Shown here piece by piece: positions 1 to 6,434 of a stretch of 7,240 nt of DNA. This DNA is from Bacteroidota bacterium (GTDB lineage: Bacteria; Bacteroidota; Bacteroidia; Chitinophagales; Chitinophagaceae). Position 1 is the first letter of the stretch. Every line of letters starts with the position of its first letter. Made by a program: the position numbers and the translations under genes. The DNA lies in assembly GCA_028877045.1 (NCBI GenBank), contig JAGWPQ010000239.1, positions 1 to 7,240 of the forward strand, in the 5' to 3' direction. The notes beneath the pieces are model-generated. The model ran no database searches. It was not told the origin of the DNA and saw only the letters and a list, made by a program, of their open reading frames with translations.

Positions 1-1083
1 AAGCAATACAAATATGGAACCTAGGAATGGATTTAATCCGGTAACAAACATGTGATGCGCCCATACCAGAAATGCCAGTATCGCGATCGAAAACATAGAG
101 CCGATCATTGCCATATAACCGAAGATGGGTTTGCGTGCATTCACCGACATGATCTCACTCACCATTCCCATGGCCGGTAATAAAATGATATATACTTCAG
201 GATGGCCTAAGAACCAGAACAGATGCTGGAATAAAATAGCGCTACCGCCTTCGTTTGGTAAAGCACCCACACCTGATACAAAAATATCAGACAGATAAAA
301 ACTTGTTCCGAAGTTTCTGTCAAAGATCAATAATATAAATCCTGATAATAAAACAGGGAATGATAACACACCTAAAACAGCGGTGAAGAATAATGCCCAG
401 ATAGTTAATGGTAATCTGGTCATGCTCATGCCCTTGGTACGCATGTTCAAAATAGTAACGATATAATTCAAGCCGCCCAGTAAAGATGATACAACAAATA
501 ATGCCATGGCAACGATCCACAGGTCCATACCTGTTTTAGATCCGGGCGATGCACTGCCCAAAGCACTTAACGGCGGATATGCTGTCCAGCCGCCACTAAA
601 TGGACCAGTCTCAACAAACATGGAAGAAACCATTACACAGCTTGCTGCAAAGAAAAACCAGAACGAAAGCATATTCATAAATGGAGATGCCATATCTCTT
701 GCACCAACCTGTAACGGGATTAAAAAGTTTGCGAATGTTCCGCTCAACCCTGCAGTTAATACAAAGAAAACCAAAACAGTTCCGTGTGTTGTAACCAATG
801 CATAATAAGCTTCGGGAGTTATACGCCCGTCTTTTACCCACCATTTTCCCAATACACTTTCTAACCATGCAAAATGCGAATCGGGATAACCCAATTGCAA
901 GCGAAACAATACGCTCATCAATCCGCCTAAAACAGCCCAAACCATTCCCGTGATGAGGAATTGTTTTGCAATCATTTTATGATCCTGACTGAACACATAT
1001 TTAGTAATAAATGTTTCATGATGATGATGTTCATGATGTGTGTCATGCGAATCATGTGAATGAAGATTTGCTTCGTTACTCAT
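1..1083 (-). CDS. coxA: Cytochrome c oxidase subunit I, haem-copper A1 type (3' end beyond window)
   Basis: This is the catalytic subunit of an aa3-type oxidase: it reduces O2 to water at a haem a3/CuB site in the inner membrane and pumps protons. The frame is open from the ATG at 1083 to the window edge, giving 361 residues of what should be roughly 600. Visible landmarks are His100 (first haem a ligand), Asn119, Asp130 and Asn137 (D-channel entrance, in the GARDM...MNMLSFW stretch), the GHPEVY motif with CuB ligand His294, Glu296 and the cross-linked Tyr298, and the CuB pair His343-His344 in WAHHMFVTG. Glu in GHPEVY marks the A1 family. The K-channel helix and the last haem ligands lie beyond the edge. 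The N-terminus is His-rich (nine His in residues 8-22). No clear Shine-Dalgarno precedes the start; this ATG is chosen because the next Met (37) falls inside the conserved DHKMIAKQ stretch. It lies 63 bp after coxB. Confidence 0.97.
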   Translation of the reverse strand, partial: MSNEANLHSHDSHDTHHEHHHHETFITKYVFSQDHKMIAKQFLITGMVWAVLGGLMSVLFRLQLGYPDSHFAWLESVLGKWWVKDGRITPEAYYALVTTHGTVLVFFVLTAGLSGTFANFLIPLQVGARDMASPFMNMLSFWFFFAASCVMVSSMFVETGPFSGGWTAYPPLSALGSASPGSKTGMDLWIVAMALFVVSSLLGGLNYIVTILNMRTKGMSMTRLPLTIWALFFTAVLGVLSFPVLLSGFILLIFDRNFGTSFYLSDIFVSGVGALPNEGGSAILFQHLFWFLGHPEVYIILLPAMGMVSEIMSVNARKPIFGYMAMIGSMFSIAILAFLVWAHHMFVTGLNPFLGSIFVLL

Positions 1084-1146
1084 ATTTAGTCTTTGTTCAG
1101 ATAATTATTTATAAATACAACAAACAGAAATTCTATCGAATTATTT

Positions 1147-2211
1147 TTAATTTTTTGCTATCGTTTTTGCAGTGCTGTCGGCCTTAGGAGCATCAGGGTC
1201 TTTATCGGGAAAATTCTGTAAATACAATGGTTTCTGTTTGGCCAGCCACATATCATAATCTTCCTGTTCAACCACTACAATTACACCTTTCATAGAATAA
1301 TGTCCATTGCCGCACATTTGATCACAACTTATTTCGTATTGAAAATTTTCATTGCCCGTGATCTTTTTCATTTCTTCGGTGGTGTACTTTGGTGTAAACC
1401 ACATGGTAGTCGGGATACCGGGTACTGCATCCATCTTTAAACGAAACTGAGATAAACCAACATCATGTATTACATCGCGTGAACCGATAATTAATTTTAC
1501 GGGTTTACCTTTTACAACATACATGGTTTGTTCGGTTACAATATCATCATGCGATGCAGGATCGTCCTTTAAATTTAATGCTGCATTATCGCTCATGATT
1601 AATCCTAAAGAGTTGGAAGCAGGATCTATATTTTTATAATATTTTTTTCCGAATTGATTATCGGCACCCGGATAACGGAATATCCATCCGAATTGTTTTC
1701 CTGTAACTTCTACCACCATTGCATCTTTGGGAGCATCGCTTGTAAAATAATACCAGTTACGCAAACCAAAAATCACCAGGCCTGTTAACACGATAGCCGG
1801 TACTGCGGTCCATAAAAACTCTAATTTATTGCTGTGAGCGAAGTAAAATACTTTGCGTTTATCATCTTCCTGGTATTTATAACTGAACCAGAATAATAAA
1901 ATTTGAGTAATGATAAAAACGATACCTGTAATGGCCAATGTGATCCACAACATAGAGTCAACTCTTTCGCCCTGAACACTTGCTGCTTCATGTGCCAATA
2001 ATGTTTTACCAAACAATAATTTGTTGCAGTACCAAACACCTATTAAGCCTGCTATTAAAAAGCCTATCATCAAAAAGCCATTTATCTTATTGACATTTTT
2101 ACGGTTTTGATCTTCTCCTTTTAATATGCCTACGTATTCGCTTGCTTTCGATATTTGAAAGATGATAAGAAAGACAAGAATAATTACTGCTATTGTTAAA
2201 TAAATTGTCAT
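1147..2211 (-). CDS. coxB: Cytochrome c oxidase subunit II with CuA domain and two extra N-terminal helices
   Basis: This 354-residue subunit receives electrons from cytochrome c at its binuclear CuA centre and passes them to haem a of CoxA. Four hydrophobic helices are seen at about 3-20, 45-66, 87-109 and 131-152. The last two are the standard subunit II hairpin (EFLWTAVPAIVLTGLV), while the first two are an added N-terminal extension. The periplasmic cupredoxin domain follows, with CuA ligands His249, Cys296, Cys300, His304 and Met307. Residue 298, which binds CuA through its backbone carbonyl, is Gln instead of the common Glu. The motif usually written GHQWYW reads GKQFGW (171-176), so the usual electron-entry Trp is Phe174. 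Lys/Arg-rich loops at 22-42 and 118-129 place the CuA domain outside the cytoplasm. There is no CXXCH, so it is not a caa3 fusion, and no lipobox. It begins 49 bp after actF. Confidence 0.97.
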   Translation of the reverse strand: MTIYLTIAVIILVFLIIFQISKASEYVGILKGEDQNRKNVNKINGFLMIGFLIAGLIGVWYCNKLLFGKTLLAHEAASVQGERVDSMLWITLAITGIVFIITQILLFWFSYKYQEDDKRKVFYFAHSNKLEFLWTAVPAIVLTGLVIFGLRNWYYFTSDAPKDAMVVEVTGKQFGWIFRYPGADNQFGKKYYKNIDPASNSLGLIMSDNAALNLKDDPASHDDIVTEQTMYVVKGKPVKLIIGSRDVIHDVGLSQFRLKMDAVPGIPTTMWFTPKYTTEEMKKITGNENFQYEISCDQMCGNGHYSMKGVIVVVEQEDYDMWLAKQKPLYLQNFPDKDPDAPKADSTAKTIAKN

Positions 2212-2260
2212 GCTGTTAGGTTTGCTTAATAATTATTAGAACAATAAATTCTATAAAAAT

Positions 2261-3487
2261 CTATGTGTGATGAATAATACTTTCTTTTAGGAACGGATGA
2301 TATTTTGAAACCAATGGTTTTTTAGCCAAAGCTTTTGCAACAAATAATATCATCAATCCAACAAATAAACTAAGGATACCAAAATCCAGCCATCCCAATG
2401 TTACATGGTCTTTGCTGATGCTTCCCATTACCATTTGATAAAAATCGATCCAGTGTCCAAAGATGATCAACACTGCCATGAATGTTACGAGTGTATAATT
2501 TCTTTTGGTCGAACGTTTCATTAAAATTAATATAGGACAAATAAAATTGATGATCAGGTTCAGGAAGAAGATCCCTTTGTATACACCCTGTACCCTGTGT
2601 TTGAAATACAGTGTTTCTTCCGGCTGATTTGAATACCATATCAACATGTATTGAGAGAACCATAAGTAAGTCCAGAAGATAGAAAATGCAAACATGAATT
2701 TTCCAAGATCATGTAAATGTTCTTCATTGGTATATTCCAGGTATCCTTTGTTCTTCATGTAAATGACCCACAATGCAATTAAACTCATACCACTAACAAA
2801 TGAACTTGCAAATGTGTACCAACTATACATGGTGCTGTACCAATGAGCATCTAAACTCATTAACCACAACCATGGAATAGTTGATCCTACTGTTAATGCA
2901 AACCATACGATGAACATGGCGGCTCTAACTGTATTTCTCCAGATAAATGATGCACCTGTTTCGCCATTAAATGCGGCCTGATCGGCCTCATTACTTATTT
3001 GTCTCATTCTCCATCCCAATAAACTCCACAATCCAACGGCCAATAAGGTCCAGATGGTAAAAAATTTCACATTTAAAAATCCTGATTTCCCTTTTAGTAT
3101 TTCGTCACCGGCAACAGCATTTGTATCCAACCAATGATAAATATGGTGATTGCCCGAAAAAACAACAAATAATAAAACAGCAACTGTAATGGAACCGAAA
3201 ATAGGAACCATGGTAGAAATAGCTTCCGGAATACGACGGAAAGATTGTTGCCATCCACCCATCGCTAATGTAGTGATACAAATAAAAAACATACTTGCAT
3301 TGGTCACCAATGTCCAGAAAATAGTATTGTACATGATGGTGCCTATAAACACAGCCTGCTCTTCTTCAGTCCCTCTTCCTTTGGTAATAAACCCAATGAT
3401 TAAAGCCAGCAAACCTGCGCCAATCAAGGCAAATGACCAAGTTTTGAGCTTTGCAGGAATTTCAAATTGTTCTTTAATAGATGACAT
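2261..3487 (-). CDS. actF: Alternative complex III membrane subunit ActF (NrfD/PsrC-like)
   Basis: A 408-residue integral membrane protein, a normal length for ActF. About ten hydrophobic segments are visible (near 17-36, 50-76, 92-112, 138-160, 187-210, 221-243, 260-285, 304-324, 332-355 and 365-386), which is the double four-helix-bundle architecture of NrfD-like subunits. ActF is the smaller paralogue of ActC. In known ACIII structures it packs beside ActC and is thought to take part in proton movement rather than to hold the main quinol site; that role is family knowledge, not visible here. Typical features are the LDAHWYSTMYSWY stretch (212-224), FWTYLWFSQYMLIWY (271-285) and the HWIDFY motif (345-350). 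The start at 3487 gives a short polar N-terminus before helix 1. It lies 32 bp after actE and 49 bp before coxB, between complex III and oxidase genes as in other Bacteroidota. Confidence 0.95.
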   Translation of the reverse strand: MSSIKEQFEIPAKLKTWSFALIGAGLLALIIGFITKGRGTEEEQAVFIGTIMYNTIFWTLVTNASMFFICITTLAMGGWQQSFRRIPEAISTMVPIFGSITVAVLLFVVFSGNHHIYHWLDTNAVAGDEILKGKSGFLNVKFFTIWTLLAVGLWSLLGWRMRQISNEADQAAFNGETGASFIWRNTVRAAMFIVWFALTVGSTIPWLWLMSLDAHWYSTMYSWYTFASSFVSGMSLIALWVIYMKNKGYLEYTNEEHLHDLGKFMFAFSIFWTYLWFSQYMLIWYSNQPEETLYFKHRVQGVYKGIFFLNLIINFICPILILMKRSTKRNYTLVTFMAVLIIFGHWIDFYQMVMGSISKDHVTLGWLDFGILSLFVGLMILFVAKALAKKPLVSKYHPFLKESIIHHT

Positions 3488-3519
3488 GTTAATCTTTTAT
3501 ATCAGTTGTAAAAAGGTAA

Positions 3520-4155
3520 TTAATTTTTAGCAGTAACATCAGCAGCAGGCGCAGCAGGTTCTTTACCTTCTGCCTGTTTCAACTTAATATATTTTATGAT
3601 CTGCCAACGTTGCTTTCTGTTTAATTGCGATGCATAACTTCCCATCAAATTCTTTCCGTACATAACAGAATAAAACATTTGCCCTTCGGGCATTGCCTCT
3701 GCATAAGCATCACCAATAAATGCTCTTGGTTTTGCAGCAAACGGTCCTTCGCCACCTTTATACAGGGGACCATTCCCATCTAATTTTGCACCGTGACAAA
3801 TGCCGCAATTGATTAAATACAATCTTTCTGTTTCGGTATATTCTGCTTTTGACAAAGAATCAACCGGACTTTTTATTTTTTTTGATGCAACATAATTGGT
3901 TGTATCGCCTGCAGCATCTTTTGCTAAAGGAAAAGGAAATTCTTCGCCACGTGCAATGGTTCCCGGAACCGGAAGATTGGTATAATTAATACCCGCATCT
4001 TTTAAATTGCTGTGATCGGCATACGTTTCATAAGCACGGCTATATGCCATATCGGGCATATAAACATTACTGGGCTTACGTTGCACATCGTTGCAGCTAA
4101 TGATTGATGCAACCGTAATTACTAAAGCTATAATAAATAATTTCTTCATCGTCAT
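3520..4155 (-). CDS. actE: Alternative complex III monohaem cytochrome c lipoprotein ActE
   Basis: A 211-residue periplasmic-side cytochrome c that carries electrons out of ACIII. It has a lipoprotein signal: KK, a hydrophobic stretch at 6-19, then the lipobox SIISC with Cys21 as the probable acylation site. There is a single haem-binding motif CGICH at 117-121, and the likely distal haem ligand is Met171 in GKNLMGSYASQL, followed by the usual R-W-x-I-x-x-Y-I segment (183-190). Residues 22-100 form a proline-containing N-terminal arm, and the last 15 residues are Ala/Pro/Glu-rich. Two starts are possible, at 4155 and two codons later at 4149; the second gives the more typical MKK beginning. 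It lies 14 bp after actD. In the known Flavobacterium supercomplex ActE or a similar monohaem domain faces the oxidase, so it is the best candidate in this window for the electron donor to CoxB. Confidence 0.95.
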   Translation of the reverse strand: MTMKKLFIIALVITVASIISCNDVQRKPSNVYMPDMAYSRAYETYADHSNLKDAGINYTNLPVPGTIARGEEFPFPLAKDAAGDTTNYVASKKIKSPVDSLSKAEYTETERLYLINCGICHGAKLDGNGPLYKGGEGPFAAKPRAFIGDAYAEAMPEGQMFYSVMYGKNLMGSYASQLNRKQRWQIIKYIKLKQAEGKEPAAPAADVTAKN

Positions 4156-4169
4156 TCAATTCTTATTAA

Positions 4170-4757
4170 TTAAGCAGCAACAATTTTATTTTGAAAAGGA
4201 ACTTGGTCTTTATCATATCTTCCTAACCACCAGCCTTCTTCGGCGATCTGCACATCTGTTTCTACGGCACCTGCATTTGCTAAAAATGCCTTCAGATCAT
4301 CCACATTGGTTTTTTCGGTTGTTTCAATTACCATCACAAATAAATCATCAGTTGCCCTTGCATGAAAGTGATGTTTCTTAATGAATGGTGACAATTGGCA
4401 TAAATAACAAAATGTAAGTACCATACCAACTGCAGCAAATAAAACCGTTAACTCAAAAATGATAGGTATCCATGCAGGTAATGCAAAATGTGGTTTACCG
4501 CCAATATTCAAAGGCCAGTCGGACGTTAATACCCAACTGATAAAACTTAATGCAGTTGCTGTACCGGTGATACCATAAATAAAACCGGCAGTATGCAAAC
4601 TTGTTTCGCGTAAACCCATTTCATGATCTAGACCATGCACCGCAAACGGCGTATACACATCATGAATTTTATATCCTGCTGTGCGAACTTTTTTTACCGC
4701 AGGAAACAAATTTGCTTCATCATCAAAACAGCCAACTACGAATTTCTTTTTTGCCAT
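4170..4757 (-). CDS. actD: Alternative complex III subunit ActD (DUF3341 family)
   Basis: A 195-residue membrane subunit without cofactors. The start matches the family closely: a KKFVVG strand, FDDE (11-14), AVKKVR (20-25), then VYTPF and HGLD (35-44). Two transmembrane helices follow at about 56-77 and 95-119, separated by a short loop containing GGKPHFALPAWIP. The soluble C-terminal part (from about 126) contains H129, H130 and H132, ends in the family's G-W-W-L region (175-178), and has no metal- or haem-binding motif. In ACIII structures ActD sits at the edge of the ActC/ActF core and has mainly a structural role, which I infer to hold here. It sits 45 bp after actC and 14 bp before actE. 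A purine-rich AAAGGGAAG precedes the start, the best Shine-Dalgarno-like sequence among the gene starts inspected. Confidence 0.95.
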   Translation of the reverse strand: MAKKKFVVGCFDDEANLFPAVKKVRTAGYKIHDVYTPFAVHGLDHEMGLRETSLHTAGFIYGITGTATALSFISWVLTSDWPLNIGGKPHFALPAWIPIIFELTVLFAAVGMVLTFCYLCQLSPFIKKHHFHARATDDLFVMVIETTEKTNVDDLKAFLANAGAVETDVQIAEEGWWLGRYDKDQVPFQNKIVAA

Positions 4758-4763
4758 ATCAAT

Positions 4764-4772
4764 CTTCCCTTT
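4764..4772 (-). promoter_or_regulatory. Possible Shine-Dalgarno sequence of actD
   Basis: AAAGGGAAG on the minus strand ends 6 bases before the actD ATG (4757). It is purine-rich and only partly matches the anti-SD sequence. The starts of actC, actF, coxB and coxA have nothing comparable, which is usual in Bacteroidota, so it may be incidental. Confidence 0.3.
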
Positions 4773-4802
4773 CAGGAATTTATTGTTAAAAAATGTTCTT
4801 TA

Positions 4803-6281
4803 TTATTGATTAACATGAAAATTGCTATTCTCTACAACTGTGTGCCCATGACCACTGTGTGCAAACACAGAAGCAGACACCGATTCCAAATGACCCATCT
4901 TCTCTTTATAACTTTCTCCCGTTGTTTTCAACACATATTTAATTTCAGCGATAGCGATAACAGGGAAGTATTTTGCAAACAAGAAGAAGCATGTGAAAAA
5001 TAATCCGAACGTTCCTAAATAAAACCCTATTTCCCAAATAGACGGACTGTAATAAACCGACCATGAAGATGGAAGATAATCGCGATACAATGATGTAACG
5101 ATAATTACAAAACGTTCGAACCACATACCAACATTTACAATCACGCTCATAAAGAATGTGATATATAAATTCCTTCTCATTTTGCGGAACCAGAATATCT
5201 GCGGGCTCAACACATTGCACGCCATCATACCCCAGTAACTCCAGCCATAAGGACTGAATAAATTTGCACGGCTATACCAGAAAGTATATCCTTCATATTT
5301 ATTCTGGCTGTACCATCCCATGAATAATTCGGTGAGATAAGCAACACCAACGATCGATCCTGTTAAAACAATTACTTTATTCATCGCTTCAATATGACCC
5401 ATTGTTACATAATCTTCCAAACCAAAAACTTTACGAACAACAACCAACAGTGTTTGAGTCATTGCAAAACCGGAGAAGATCGCACCGGCTACAAAGTATG
5501 GAGGGAAGATGGTAGTATGCCAACCTGGAACAACTGATGTGGCAAAGTCAAACGATACGATCGTATGAACCGATAATACCAACGGTGCTGATAAACCTGC
5601 CAATACCAATGATAATGATTCATGTCGTTGCCAGTGTTTGGTAGAACCTGTCCAGCCAAAAGACGCAATACCATATAAATGCTTGCGCAGCTTGGTCTTT
5701 GCACGGTCACGAACTGTTGCCAGATCGGGCAATAAACCACTATACCAGAATAATAATGAAACAGTGAAATAAGTTGATATCGCAAATACGTCCCACAACA
5801 ATGGTGAGTTAAAATTCACCCACAAAGGACCGCGAGTATTTGCATACGGTAATACAAAGAATGCCATCCACACACGACCCATATGCCAGATAGGAAATTG
5901 TCCTGCACACATTACCGCGAAAATTGTCATCGCTTCAGCAGCACGGTTTACACCTGTTCTCCATCCCTGACGGAATAATAATAAGATCGCAGAGATCAAT
6001 GTACCGGCATGACCAATACCTACCCACCACACGAAGTTGGTGATATCCCAACCCCATCCGATCGTTTTATTCAAGTTCCACTGGCCAATACCATAAGTAA
6101 CATCTCTGTAAATGGAATAGATACCAAATAACAATAATGCTACTGCAATGTAAAAGCCAATATACCAAAGTTTGCTTGGCTTAGCTTCAATAGGGCGAAC
6201 AATATCTTCCGTTACATCGTGATAGGTTTTTGTACCATACACCAACGGTTCTCTTAGCTGTGATTCGTACTTTAAATGCAT
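4803..6281 (-). CDS. actC: Alternative complex III quinol-binding membrane subunit ActC (NrfD/PsrC-like)
   Basis: A 492-residue polytopic membrane protein, full length for ActC, which oxidises menaquinol at the periplasmic side of the membrane and hands the electrons to the ActB clusters. About ten helices are visible (near 37-57, 82-103, 116-145, 162-184, 222-247, 258-283, 303-324, 344-365, 371-397 and 415-437). Conserved NrfD/ActC stretches include the polar N-terminal arm with REPLVYG (10-16), GIGHAGTLISAILLL (88-102) with His91, FNSPLLWDVFAISTYFTVS (157-175) with Asp164, LPDLATVRDRA (184-194), and SVHTIVSFDFA (237-247) with His239 and Asp245. These buried His and Asp residues are the kind that line the quinone site and proton path in this family. 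The C-terminal tail is polar and contains four His (475, 478, 480, 489). The start at 6281 is supported by the conserved N-terminal arm. No Shine-Dalgarno is seen. Confidence 0.97.
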   Translation of the reverse strand: MHLKYESQLREPLVYGTKTYHDVTEDIVRPIEAKPSKLWYIGFYIAVALLLFGIYSIYRDVTYGIGQWNLNKTIGWGWDITNFVWWVGIGHAGTLISAILLLFRQGWRTGVNRAAEAMTIFAVMCAGQFPIWHMGRVWMAFFVLPYANTRGPLWVNFNSPLLWDVFAISTYFTVSLLFWYSGLLPDLATVRDRAKTKLRKHLYGIASFGWTGSTKHWQRHESLSLVLAGLSAPLVLSVHTIVSFDFATSVVPGWHTTIFPPYFVAGAIFSGFAMTQTLLVVVRKVFGLEDYVTMGHIEAMNKVIVLTGSIVGVAYLTELFMGWYSQNKYEGYTFWYSRANLFSPYGWSYWGMMACNVLSPQIFWFRKMRRNLYITFFMSVIVNVGMWFERFVIIVTSLYRDYLPSSWSVYYSPSIWEIGFYLGTFGLFFTCFFLFAKYFPVIAIAEIKYVLKTTGESYKEKMGHLESVSASVFAHSGHGHTVVENSNFHVNQ

Positions 6282-6295
6282 CTGGTTTGCTTATT

Positions 6296-6309
6296 TAAAA
6301 CCGGTTTTA
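6296..6309. repeat. 14-bp perfect palindrome upstream of actC
   Basis: TAAAACCGGTTTTA is its own reverse complement and ends 14 bases before the actC start codon. It could be an operator for a dimeric regulator or a weak RNA hairpin over the translation start, or it could be chance. Nothing in the sequence decides between these. Confidence 0.45.
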
Positions 6310-6338
6310 TCCGATTGAAATATTTTATTTTTTGTTAG

Positions 6339-6422
6339 TCAACTTTCTGTTCTGTATTCAGCTGCAGTTGCCCCTGATTCTTTCAGTGAAAGAATCGCAC
6401 CCTTCAACACTTTATTTTTCAT
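6339..6422 (-). other. Short open frame of 27 codons, coding status doubtful
   Basis: An ATG at 6422 opens 27 codons ending in TGA at 6341-6339. The predicted peptide begins MKNKVLKGAILSLK and is basic at its start and polar at its end; it has no membrane helix and no motif I recognise. It is in the same frame as actB: between the actB stop and this TGA there are 31 sense codons, so it could also be a former actB tail. An open run of this length is not rare by chance, and the frame overlaps the hairpin at 6376-6396. No Shine-Dalgarno is seen. I list it only so that it is not lost. Confidence 0.15.
6376..6396 (-). repeat. Perfect inverted repeat (9-bp stem, 3-base loop)
   Basis: GATTCTTTC, then three bases, then GAAAGAATC: a perfect hairpin in the transcript between actB and actC. 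It is not followed by U residues, so it does not look like an intrinsic terminator. It could be an mRNA processing or stability element that sets the actB to actC ratio; this is inference. Confidence 0.6.
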
Positions 6423-6434
6423 CAGCAACTTTGC

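Larger units (their letters stand above)
6282..6434 (-). other. actB-actC intergenic region (153 bp)
   Basis: This is the longest gap in the cluster. In the transcribed direction it holds a short open frame (6422-6339), a perfect 9-bp hairpin (6396-6376), an A-rich stretch (about 6336-6321) and a 14-bp palindrome (6309-6296) just before actC. No T-run follows the hairpin, so an intrinsic terminator is not supported. A -33/-7 promoter of the Bacteroidota type is not convincing either: TTGAC (6342-6338) is present, but the downstream TATTTC lacks the full TAnnTTTG form. Confidence 0.6.

Noticed and set aside
506..805. Plus-strand open frame of 99 codons
   Set aside because: It lies wholly inside coxA on the opposite strand; its product has no recognisable family and coxA residues here are strongly conserved.
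611..940. Minus-strand open frame of 109 codons in another frame of coxA
   Set aside because: It overlaps conserved coxA coding sequence, and its product resembles no known protein.
1018..1062. Triplet microsatellite (repeated ATG/CAT units)
   Set aside because: The repeats are irregular and are explained by His codons of the CoxA tail.
1084..1146. Separate promoter for coxA in the coxB-coxA gap
   Set aside because: TTTGTTG followed by TATCTG at about the right distance resembles a Bacteroidota promoter only loosely; the -7 element lacks the TTTG core, and the gap is short and A/T-rich.
3150..3530. Plus-strand open frame of 126 codons
   Set aside because: Antisense to the 5' part of actF; a shadow of the conserved membrane protein, with no motif of its own.
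4635..5003. Plus-strand open frames over the actD start and actC end (4601-4789 and 4635-5003)
   Set aside because: Antisense to two well-identified genes; Cys/Phe/Ile-rich low-quality translation with no recognisable domain.
6376..6396. Intrinsic terminator after actB
   Set aside because: The stem is perfect, but the minus-strand sequence after it begins AGGGGCAACT, not a T-run, and the operon continues.
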